Origin: Symbiodinium natans
Taxonomy: Eukaryota; Sar; Dinophyceae; Suessiales; Symbiodiniaceae
Direction of reading: 5' to 3'
DNA: 64,000 bases
NCBI GenBank assembly: GCA_905221605.1
Contig: CAJNDS010001112.1
Coordinates: 196,001 to 260,000, forward strand
Under the pieces are notes generated by a model. That model ran no database searches and was not told where the DNA came from. It saw only the letters and a list, made by a program, of their open reading frames with translations. The translations under genes were made by a program, and so were the position numbers. Positions 1 to 9,341 of this stretch are shown here, in pieces (the first letter of the stretch is position 1; each line of letters begins with the position of its first letter).

Positions 1-20
1 ATAGTCGACAGGGAAGCTGG

Positions 21-240
21 GTGCGTTTTCCAGGCCCCAAAACGCACTTTGCCCTCTCACCCCAAGAAGGGGAATCAATGTGCTGGTTTCAATGCTTGTG
101 GACAAGTGGTCGACAAAACCAAATACAAGCTCCAGTGTGCGTTTTCCAGGACCCTCAAAACGCACTTTGCTCTCTCATCCCAAGAAGGGGAATCAATGTG
201 CTGCTTTCAGTGCTTCTGGACAAACGGTCCGCCCCTAAAG
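21..240 (+). repeat. Two tandem units, 116-bp period, each with a hairpin
   Basis: Two similar units start at about 21 and 137. Each opens with an inverted repeat (GTGCGTTTT ... AAAACGCAC) and continues with a shared stretch reading like CTCTCACCCCAAGAAGGGG. A further partial relative of the hairpin lies near 1,149-1,180. No protein signal is seen. Confidence 0.75.
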
Positions 241-244
241 GCAC

Positions 245-600
245 CCATAGTGCCATTATCCTGCCCCTTAACCCTCAAGCCCCAATGCGAGTGCGTTTAC
301 GGACCGCGCCTAAACGCACCCATTGTGTAGGTTTCAGCCTATTTGGGGTTCATACTGATAGAATATCCTGCCCCTTAACCCTCAAGCCCCAATGCGAGTG
401 CGTTTAGGGACCGCGCCTAAACGCACCCATTGTGCAGGTTTCAGCCTATTTGGGGTTCATACTGATAGAATATCCTGGCCCTTAACCCTCAAACCCTCAT
501 TCAGCCTAGTTCGTACTTGTGGACTCTCATGCCCCTGAACACCTCAAACCCCAATGCGAGTGCGTTTAGGGATCGCCCCTAAACGCACCCATAGTGCAGT
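245..600 (+). repeat. 107-bp satellite array, forward orientation
   Basis: About three units of roughly 107 bp. Each contains a palindrome (GTGCGTTTAGGG, short spacer, CCTAAACGCAC), then GGTTTCAGCCTATTTGGGG and a block ending CCCTTAACCCTCAAGCCCC. The palindrome includes one telomere-like TTTAGGG. Open frames here are by-products of the repeat. Confidence 0.85.
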
Positions 601-1925
601 AACGCACTCGCTTGAGGTTTGAGGTGTTCAGGGGCATGAGGGTCCATTAGTACGAACCCCGAATAGGCTGAAACCTGCACTACGGGTGCGTTTGCACGCG
701 GTCCCTAAACGCACTCGCTTGAGGGTTGAGGTGTTCAGGGGCATGAGAGTCCACTAGTACGAACCCCAAATAGGCTGAAACCTGCACCACGGGTGCGTTT
801 GCACGGGCGTGAAAGTCCATCAGTACGAACCCCAAATAGGCTGAAACCCACGCGGTCCCTAAACGCACTCGTTTCGGGTTTGAGGGTTAAGGGGCATGAT
901 ATTCTATCAACCAGATTTAATGGAAGTTGGAAGCACGGCTGGCCAATACCTTTCCAGGACCTGTCGCCCAATCGCGTTCCTTTCGCGGACCTTTCGCGGG
1001 CCTTTCGCGCTTTTCAGCGCGCGCTTCCTCTCAGAACCAGCGTGAAATCAGGGAGCACTTTCGCGGTCAGTCGCGGAGATCTTGCTCTCCAACACGTGCG
1101 TGCCATCAACCATCCAAGCCTGCGTTTCTGCACTCGACAAGAATCAGTGTGCATTTTTAAAGCCTTTCAAAATGCACTTTGCCCTATGATCCCTCCGCAG
1201 CCCCATTGCAACCACCACCGGCCGCCACTGCGGAAGAAACAAAGCGAATGCTTTCAAGCATCAGGCATAAAACCCCCAACGCCCCATATGGGTGCGTTTA
1301 GACACAGCCCTGAAACGCACTCGTCGGGGAGCAAAACAAAGTATGTATGAACCCCAAATAGCCTGAAACCTACACAATGGGTGCGTTTAGGCGCGGTCCC
1401 TAAACGCACTCGCATTGGGGCTTGAGAGTTTGAGGGTTATAAGGGCAGGATATCTTATCAGTATGAACCCCAAATAGGCAGAAACCTGCACTGGGTGCGT
1501 ATAGGGGCGGTCCCTAAACGCACTCGCATTGGGGCTTGAGGGTTGAGGCGGTTGAGGGGCAGGAGCATCTACCAGTATGAACCCCAAATAAGCTGAAACC
1601 TGCACCACAGGTGCGTTTAGGGGCGGTCCCTAAACGCACTCCCATTGGGGCTTGAGGGTTAAGGCGCGGTCCCTAAACGCACTCGCATTGGGGCTTGAGG
1701 GTTAAGGGGCAGGATATTCTATCAGTATGAACCCCAAATAGGCTGAAACCTGCCCAATGGGTGCGTTTAGAGGCGGTCCCTAAACGCACTCGCATTGGGG
1801 TTTGAGGCTTAAGGGACAGGATATTCTATCACTATGAACCCCAAATAAGCTGAAACCTGCACCACGGGTGCGTTTAGAGGCGGTCCCTAAACGCACTCGC
1901 TTGGGGTTTGAGGGTTAAGGGGCAT
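600..1925 (-). repeat. Same 107-bp satellite in reverse orientation, two blocks
   Basis: The unit seen at 245-600 recurs as its reverse complement at about 600-905 and again at 1,275-1,925. Successive CCCTAAACGCACTCGC marks at 1,778 and 1,885 give a 107-bp period. The blocks are separated by about 370 bp of other sequence (905-1,275). The array therefore has a head-to-head inversion near 600. Confidence 0.85.
893..1020. repeat. Array-edge module, copy 1
   Basis: Where the reverse array stops, the sequence runs GGCATGATATTCTATCAACC and then into short direct repeats of CCTTTCGCGG. The same transition recurs at 1,918-2,000, so the array and its edge were copied together. Confidence 0.6.
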
Positions 1926-2000
1926 GATATTCTATCAACCAGATTATCCCTTTCGCGGCGCCTTCCGCCGCGCTTTCGCGGGCCTTTCGCGGATACGAAA
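1918..2000. repeat. Array-edge module, copy 2
   Basis: Second copy of the transition seen at 893-1,020: the same GGCATGATATTCTATCAACC edge followed by CTTTCGCGG repeats, immediately before the G/T-rich satellite. Confidence 0.6.
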
Positions 2001-2059
2001 AAACAAGCATAAAATATTCGCCATTAAAAAAAGACAGGGGTTTGCGGATAACCCCCAAT

Positions 2060-2195
2060 GTGCTCGTGCGCGTGCGGGCGCGGGCGCGCATGTGGGCGGG
2101 CGTGTGGGCGCGCGTGTGCGCGCGCGTGTGGGCGCGCGTGTGGGCGCGCTTGTGGGCGCGCGTGTGGGCGCGCGTGTGGGCGCGCGCGCGCGCGT

Positions 2196-2231
<36 letters not shown>

Positions 2232-3684
2232 GTGTGCGCGCATGCGTGCATGTGTGCATGTGTGCATGCGTGCATGCGTGCATGTGTGCATGTGTGCATG
2301 TGTGCATGTGTGCATGTGTGCATGTGTGCACGTCTGCATGTGTGCATGTGTGCATGTGTGTGTGTGTGTCTGATTGTGTGTGCGTGTGTGCATGCGTGCA
2401 TGCGTGCATGTTTTCATGTGTGCATGTGTGCATGTGTGCATGTGTGTGTGTGTGCATGTGTGCATGTGTGCATGTGTGCATGTGTGCATGTGTGCATGTG
2501 TGCATGTGTGCATGTGTGCATGTGTGCATGTGTGCATGTGTGCATGTGTGCATGTGTGCATGTGTGCATGTGTGCATGTGTGCATGTGGTGTGCATGTGT
2601 GTGTCTGTGTGTGTGTATGGGTGTGTGTGTGTGGGGGGGGGGGGGTTGCGTGGGGTTGCGTGGGGTTGCGTGGGGTTGTGTGGGGTTGTGTGGCGTTGCG
2701 TGGCGTTGTGTGGCGTTGTGTGGCGTTGTGTGGCGTTGCGTGGCGTTGTGTGGCGTTGTATGGATTTGTGTGTGGATTTGTGTGTGGATTTGTGTGTTGT
2801 GTTGTGTGTTGTGTGTTGTGTGTTGTGTCTCGTGTGTTGCGTGTTGTGTGTCTGTGTCGTGTGTCGTGTGTCGTGTGTTGTGTGTTGTCTCTTGTGTCTT
2901 GTGTGTTGTGTGCTGTGCGTTTTGTTGTCTGATGTGGTGTGTGGCGTGTTTATATGTGTTGTGTTGCGTTGCGTTGCGTTGCGGTGCGTTGTGTTGTGTG
3001 TTGTGTGTGCGTGTGTTGTGTTGAGATTTGTGCGTTGCGTGTTGCGTGTTGCGTGTTATGTGTTGTGTGTTGTGTGTTGTGTGTTCTGTCGTGAATCGTG
3101 TGTCGTGTGTCGTGTGGCGTGTCGCGTCGTAACTTGTCTTGTCTTGTGTTGTGATGTGTTGTGTGCGGTGTGGTGTTGTGATGTCGTGTGATGTCTGTAG
3201 TGATGTCGCGTGATGTGTTGTGATGTCTTGCGTTGTCTTGTTTTGCCTTGTCTTGTCTTATGGTGTCGTGTCTTGTGTTGCGGAGTCGTGTCGTGTCTTG
3301 TCTTGTCTTGTCGTGTCCTGTCCTGTCTTGTTTTGTGGTGTTGTCTCTGTGTGTTGTGTTGCGCTTTGTGTTGTGGTTTGGGTGTTGTTTTCTGTTGTGT
3401 TTTGTGTGTTGTTTTCTGTTGTGTTTTGTGTTGTGCTGCGGGTTGTGTGTTTGTGTGTTGTGCTTCGTGTGGTGTTTGGTGCTTCGGGTCTTGTGCCGTG
3501 TGTGTCTTGTGTTTTTGTGTCTTGGGTTGTGTTGTATGTGTGCCTGCGTGTGTGCGTGTGTGCGTGTGTGCGTGTGTGCGTGTGTGCGTGTGTGCGTGTG
3601 TGCGTGTGTGCGTGTGTGCGTGTGTGCGTGTGTGCGTGTGTGCGTTCCTACATGTGTGCGTTCCTGCGTGTGTGCGTGCGTTCC

Positions 3685-3723
<39 letters not shown>

Positions 3724-4478
3724 CTGCGTGCGTGCGTGCGTGCGTGGGTGGGTGGGTGGGTGGGTGGTGTGTGTGTGTGTGTGTGTGTGGTGTTGGTGTG
3801 TGTGTGTGTGTGTGTGTGTCTGTGTCTGTGTCTGTGTCTGTGTCTGTGTCTGTGTCTGTATCTATGTCTGTGTCTGTGTCTGTGTCTATGTCTGTGTGCC
3901 TGTGTCTGTGTGTGTGTGTATGTGTGTGTGTCTGTGTGTGTGTGCGCGTGGGTTTGTGTGTGCCTGCGTGCGTGCGTGCGTGCGTGCGTGCGTGTATGTG
4001 TGTGTGTCTGTGTGTGTGTGTGTGCGCGTGGGTTTGTGTGTTGCCTGCGTGCGTGCGTGCGTGCGTGCGTCGTCCGTGCGTGCGCTGCCGTGCGTGCGTG
4101 CGTTGGTGGGTGGGTGTGGGTGTGTGTGGTTTGTGTGGTGTGCGTGTTTGCGTGTGTGTGCGTGTGTGCGGTGTGCGGCGTGCGTAGCGTGCGTGCGTGC
4201 GTGCGCTGCGTGCTGCGTGCGTGTGTGCGTGTGGTGCGTGTGGCGTGTGTGCGTGTGTGCGTGTGTGCGTGTGTGCGTGTGTGGCGTGTGTGCGTGTGTG
4301 CGTGTGTGGCGTGTGTGCGTGTGTGCGTGTGTTGCGTTTTGTGCGTGTGTGCGTGCGTGTTGCGTGTGTGCTGTGTGGCGTGTGTGCGTGTGTGCGTGTG
4401 TGCGTGTGTGCGTGTGTGCGTGTGTTGCGTGTGCGTGTGTGTGCGTGTGTGCGTGCGTGCGTGGGTGCGTGTGTGCGT

Positions 4479-4549
<71 letters not shown>

Positions 4550-4550
4550 C

Positions 4551-4582
<32 letters not shown>

Positions 4583-4910
4583 CTGTGTGTATGGTGTGAG
4601 CATGTGCGTGCACACTTGCATGTACGTGCGTGCGTGCATGTGTGTGCGTGCATGTGTGTGCGTGCATGTGCGTGCGTGCATGTGCGTGCGTGCATCTGCG
4701 TGCGTGCGTGCGTGGGTGCGTTGGTGTGTGTGTGTGTGTATGTATCCCTGTCTGTCTGTCTGTCTGTCTGTCTGTCTTTTTGTCGGTCTGTCTGTCTGTC
4801 TGTCGTTTTGTCTTTTTGTCTGTCTGTCTGTCTGTTGTCTGTCTGTCTTTTTGTCTGTCTGTCTTTTTGTCTGTCTGTCTATCTTGTCTGTCTGTCTCTC
4901 AGTGTGTGAG
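2060..4910 (+). repeat. 2.85-kb strand-asymmetric G/T microsatellite desert
   Basis: The plus strand is almost only G and T with scattered C. Sub-blocks in order: GTGTGGGCGC (2,090-2,200), TG dinucleotides, TGTGCATG octamers (2,260-2,590), a G run, GTGGCGTT (2,640-2,760), degenerate TTGTG/CTTGT (2,770-3,530), TGTGTGCG (3,540-3,650), GCGT tetramers, TGTCTG hexamers (3,810-3,900), TG dinucleotides (4,480-4,590) and CTGT tetramers (4,745-4,900). Very long open frames of Cys/Val or His/Thr repeats on both strands are artefacts. Confidence 0.95.
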
Positions 4911-5108
4911 GGGGTTGCTTGTATGTTGGGAGTGAGTGACTGAGTGAGTGAGTCAGTGAGCGACAGTTTGGGGCGTTTTGGGGCGCATGCCTGCACAGAT
5001 ATCTTGCAGAAACTGGGGAGCGGTTGGCTTGTGGCAGCGTTTGGGTCGATGCAAGCCATTAGATCTGCAGCATCCAAACAATCTCTGCAAGCTCTGCACC
5101 CCCGAGAC

Positions 5109-5150
5109 CTGCATCGTCTCAACAATCATTTTCTGATTTGCCAGCATGGC
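5109..5150 (-). CDS. Possible short exon, unassigned
   Basis: On the minus strand an AG|G acceptor opens 42 nt reading AMLANQKMIVETMQ, closed by a GT donor. The junction signals fit the intron rules of the window, but the segment is short and has no recognised family; it could be chance. Confidence 0.25.
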
Positions 5151-5611
5151 CTTGGTACAACATGCAGGCCTCCAGCGGAGGCAAGAAGAAGACACGCTAA
5201 CAAATGGAGTAGTCTGTTGTCGCAAGCCAAATACGTCCTCAAGCAACCCATTCACCACACATGCCGTCCAAGATCATTCAAGCAGCTACACAGCCACAAC
5301 ACACTACGCAAGAATATCATGTAGCATTCGAGACAGTAAGGCTGCCTGTATAAAGCGCTGTAATCTGGGCCCAAGGTGCGGTGCCCACGTCAAGCAGCTG
5401 CTCAGCAGCGCCCAACCGTCGGCCTGAGATGCTTTTCGAAATTGATCGTTGAATGGTTTCAATCCACCCCCCATAACCCGCGAGGGGGTTGTCCCGAGGG
5501 GCACGCTCCACTAGGTCAGTTGGAGTGAAACAGGTGCTTTGTGGTGGGCTACTGAACCAAACACCCTAAAGAGTAAGAAACGGAAACTTTCCCGCCCATC
5601 GACCACGGACG

Positions 5612-5680
5612 CTTGCCTCTCTCTGTCACCCTATCTCTCTGTCACCCTATCTCTCTGTCACCTTATCTCTCTGTTTCTTC
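5612..5680 (+). repeat. 16-bp tandem repeat in a pyrimidine tract
   Basis: Three to four copies of CTCTCTGTCACCCTAT. Around it, 5,160-5,980 holds no convincing gene. Confidence 0.8.
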
Positions 5681-5979
5681 TTCTTCTGTCTTCTACCCAG
5701 CGTAGAGGGGTTTCGGGGGACCCCGGCCGCGACGGCCCGCTGCTTGGTTCCTCCAGTAAGTGACACTCCACACTCGTTTTGCATTTTGAGACCTGTCTCT
5801 CTCCCTCTCGCTCGCGTCTTCTACCTAGCGACGCAAGAGCTTACCTCATCCAGAGTGAGAACGGCCCTTTTCGTTTGGGCTCTGGGGTGCTTAAGCAACT
5901 CACACTGAAGCGATGACTCGGCGACGTCCATCTGATTGGCACTTCGGGTCTGAACTGTTGCCCCCCCAGGATGAACCCC

Positions 5980-6759
5980 CTTTCTTCTTTATTTACTTCT
6001 TTCTTTCATTCGTTGTTTCTTTCTTTCTTTCCTTCTTTCTTTCTTGATTCTTCATGTATTTCTTTATTTCTTTCAATATTTCTTGCTTGTTTCGTTCTTT
6101 ATTTGTTTCTTTATTTATTTACTTCTCTTTCTTTCTAGCTGTACTTATTTCTTTATTTCTTTCTTGCTTTCTTTATTTATTTCTTTTCTTGTTCTTTCAA
6201 TCTGTCTTGCTTATGCATTTCGCTCTGTGTTTGCTCTTTCTTTCTTTCAATATTTCTTGCTTATTTCTTTCCATATTTATTTCTTTATGTCTTTCCTTCT
6301 TTCTTTCTAGCTGTATTTATTTCTTTATTTCTGTCTTGCGTTCTTTATGTATTTCTTTTTCTTGTTCTTTCAATCTTTCTTGCTTATGTATTTCATTATT
6401 TCTTTTTTCTTTCTTTCTTGCTTCCTTTATTTCTTTCCTTTTCTTTCCTTCTCTTTCCTTTCTTTGCTTTTCGTTCCTTTTCTTGCCTTTTCTTGCCCGT
6501 TCTTTCTTTTTCCTTCTTTCCTTCTTTGTTTCTTTCCTTCGTTTTATCCTTTTCCTTCCTTTTCAGTCTTTTTCTTTTTTCTTTCTCCTTCGAGGTGCTT
6601 AGGGCTTAGGGGCAAGCCCTCCTCCGCAATAAGCCCCCCGCTTCTGGCATCGCCCCCTCGATCTACTTCTACTTCCTCTTCCTCTTCCTCTTCCTCTTCT
6701 TCTTCTTCTTGTTCTTGTTCTTGCTCTTCTTCTTCTTCTTGCTCTTCTTCTTCTTCTTG

Positions 6760-6793
<34 letters not shown>

Positions 6794-6830
6794 CTTCTTC
6801 CTCGTCTTGTTCTTCAGGGGGCCCGTGCGC
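5980..6830 (+). repeat. Pyrimidine-rich low-complexity tract
   Basis: At 5,980-6,590 degenerate TTTCTTTC/TTTATTTC repeats; at 6,665-6,830 CTT/CTC triplets. Phe/Leu/Ser-rich open frames here are composition effects. From 6,830 to 7,200 nothing gene-like is recognised. Confidence 0.9.
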
Positions 6831-7210
6831 AAGGCGCGCCCGCTGTTCACTGTCCCCGCTTTCAACCAGTGCATCCTCTCACGGGTGCCTCCACGTTGTG
6901 CAGAGGGTTGAACTTGTCTCTCCGTCTCTTTGTCTCTGTGCCTCTCTACTGTCTCACTCACTCCGCAGGGGAAGTGACACACCCCACAGCACCATCTCGC
7001 ATGGACCCCGGTGTAGTGTGCATGTTGGCTCTAAGCATCCAAGCCACCACCGCCCAAGCTAAATCTGCCGCAAATGCTCAGGCTCGAAACATCGCGGCTG
7101 CCGCACGATGAAACAGCTTGCTCAGCTGCCAGTGCCAGCATATCCGGAGAGACGTGGGGCATTGGCAATCCACCATGTCTCTTAAAAAAACCAGGATCCC
7201 TCGCACTAAC

Positions 7211-7380
7211 CTTTTTCAGAGCCATGGCTTTGGCATGTCAATGGGTACTGCACAACGCTGCGAGAAGTGAGCTCCAGGCAAAGCAGCCCAGCGGCTGCCA
7301 AAAACACAGGTCTGAGCATATACAGGTGTCTGCCGAACACGCCCGGCATCATGAACCGAACCGCGACCCACAGGCCTACC
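7211..7380 (-). CDS. Unassigned exon with a membrane-like segment
   Basis: An AG|G acceptor at 7,381 opens 170 nt with one good frame: VGLWVAVRFMMPGVFGRHLY followed by a hydrophobic stretch RPVFLAAAGLLCLELTS. It ends at a GT donor (GTTAGT). A stop lies just upstream in the same frame, so the acceptor sets the exon start. It may belong to the 3' part of the DHHC gene or to the next gene on this strand. Confidence 0.4.
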
Positions 7381-7419
7381 CTTGTGGATCAGCCCTAGCG
7401 CTGCCCTGAGCTCGCAGAG

Positions 7420-8684
7420 ACCGTTAACAATGTCAACCTCTGCTGGGTGACTTGGAGTGCAACGAGCTGGACGGCACCTCAACCAATCCAGTCTTCGGGA
7501 CGCGGAATTATCGACTGGGCATGGCGTCTGTGCCCTTGACGCAACATTCCCATACTAGATACCATCTCAAACACCAGCAGCGTCATTCAACAGAACGCCA
7601 GCACAACGCCACCCCATCCAGTGTCACAGACATGGCCAGACAGCAAAAGTTCTGCAAACCTCGTGGCCCCTCCAGCCGAAGCGCCCGGGGTCGCAGCCCA
7701 GGTCTGGTGACATGTCAGAAACCACTCCGGAACCAGCTTTCCACTGCCCAAGGTGAGCATGCTGACTATCAGAATTAGTAGTGATGTTTGTTTAGGAACC
7801 TTGATTATTGCGTATCATGAGCATAGATTACTACTGTTATCGATTGTTTTGTTCTCATCGTAAATGCTACTAATTCTTGTCATTTCTTGTTATTTATTGT
7901 TGTTCATCACTTTGTTTTGTGGTTCATTACCGTTGTTGAAACATTGTGTTATGTTGAACTCTCTCACTATGCCTTAGGTGTTCATCGTCATGCGTTGTTG
8001 TTACGCTTATCATGCTACATGTAGTGATGTGTACGGTGTGTATACATGTGCCTTGAAACTAGTACAATTCAAGGAGCGAAAGTTGGCCGGCAGTCGCTTA
8101 GAGTAAGTGGGAAGTCCTAATGCTTTGAGGACATCCAGCTGGAATTCACAAGACCAAGCGGCTAGCTAACTGAGATGCGAACATAGGTACAGACATAGAT
8201 ACATGAGTGATACATGTGTGCTTGCCTCTCTGAAACTTCCCAAATACTCATGGAAAAAAGCGGTGTCGTGGCTTTCCATTGAAAGCTTGCGTGAAACGGC
8301 CGCATCGTAGTTAAAGAAACTTGGAGGTCAATCCCAGCATTCTTCGACAAGCCCAACATCTGTACACCAGGAAGAGGAAGTGGCAGTCTGTCCCTGCTCA
8401 GGTTTGAAGCATCACTTTGCCAGGGTCGGGAAGTCGACTCCTCCTAGCCAGGAAGGCACAACTTGGTGGGTTTTGTTTCAGCCTCCTTTTTACACAGGAA
8501 GCCTCCATTGAAAATTAATTTAAAAAAACAGATTTATAGCAACTCCCAGTTGCACCCTTGGCCTGCCCAAGATGCTGCCCGCAATGGTCGGCACCATGGC
8601 ACGTGTCCTTACAAGCAGCGTTTTGACATCTGGGCTTAGGGTTTAGGGTTTAGGGTCAGAGTGTTTTGTGGCTTCACCTGACAC
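7420..8684. other. Stretch without a recognised gene
   Basis: AT-richer single-copy DNA (notably 7,780-8,060). A telomere-like TTTAGGG cluster sits at 8,634-8,657. No long coherent frame with splice signals was seen. Confidence 0.5.
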
Positions 8685-8791
8685 CTGGTACTGGTAGATG
8701 TGGTGATGATCAACCAGCACCAGCTTGATCCATTCGTGAATCCCAGACACGATAACAATGACGGACCACGGCGAGAGCAAGTGGTAGAGTC
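8685..8791 (-). CDS. Unassigned exon between telomere-like clusters
   Basis: Acceptor AG|GA at 8,792 and a GT donor at 8,684 bound 107 nt. One frame reads GLYHLLSPWSVIVIVSGIHE and continues to DHHHIYQYQ; a second frame is also open, so the reading is uncertain. Telomere-like repeats lie about 30 bp downstream (8,634-8,657) and about 130 bp upstream (8,922-8,945), i.e. in the flanking introns. Could be a late exon of the DHHC gene. Confidence 0.35.
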
Positions 8792-8945
8792 CTGGCCGGA
8801 AGGAGACTCATTTCTACGCATTGCCCCTTCATCTGACTTCGCGAGGCTTGACCTGATTCAGCTATCTCACCATGCTTTACAAGACTGCGCCCTTTCAGCC
8901 AAAAAAAACCGGAAACCCAACACCTGAAACCCTAACCCCTAAACC

Positions 8946-9065
8946 CTGCTCCTCGCCCAGGCCCGGAAGCAGCTCCTGCTGTCCAGCCCAACACAAGCGA
9001 GGAAGGTGGTGTTGGATCTTAAGCTACCCCTTCAGATGCATGTCGAAGTGGTGCGGAGGCTCTAC
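8946..9065 (-). CDS. Two short candidate exons
   Basis: 9,065-9,030 reads VEPPHHFDMHLK after an AG|G acceptor, in a phase compatible with the last resolved DHHC exon. 8,975-8,946 reads ELLPGLGEEQ after another AG|G and abuts a telomere-like array. Both are very short; they are listed because phase and junctions fit. Confidence 0.3.
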
Positions 9066-9070
9066 CTTGA

Positions 9071-9175
9071 AAACTACTCTTGCTACATATATATATATGT
9101 AATAATGATAATAATGAAAATAATGACAATAAGAATAAAAAGATGATAATAATAATAATACTGATAATAATGAAC
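9071..9175 (+). repeat. AT-rich microsatellite (TA)n and (ATA/ATG)n
   Basis: ATAT repeats followed by degenerate AATGATAAT triplets. Probably intronic in the DHHC gene. Confidence 0.85.
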
Positions 9176-9280
9176 TCACACAACACTGGGATGCTCCACG
9201 CCTTCGTCCTCATCCTCAGCTCTCTTGCTGCTCCATGCCGGCGCAAGCTATCATGCAACCACGGTAGACGGCTCTTCGAT

Positions 9281-9337
9281 AAACCCCTAATCCCTAAACC
9301 CTAAACCCTGAACCCTAAACCCTAAACCCTAAACCCC
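9281..9337 (-). repeat. Telomere-like TTTAGGG array at an intron start
   Basis: On the minus strand about seven TTTAGGG-type units begin four bases after the GT donor that closes the DHHC exon 9,398-9,342 (GTGTGGGGTTTAGGG). Confidence 0.85.
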
Positions 9338-9341
9338 ACAC

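Noticed and set aside
1-2000. CRISPR-like array
   Set aside because: Units are contiguous 107-116 bp repeats without unique spacers, in a eukaryotic context; the internal palindrome alone does not make a CRISPR.
2024-4943. Very long open frames (up to 689 codons) of Cys/Val or His/Thr repeats
   Set aside because: They arise from GT/AC microsatellites, are open in several frames at once and have no complexity or splice context.
5980-6610. Phe/Leu/Ser-rich open frames resembling membrane proteins
   Set aside because: Produced by TTTC-type low-complexity DNA; hydrophobicity is a composition effect.
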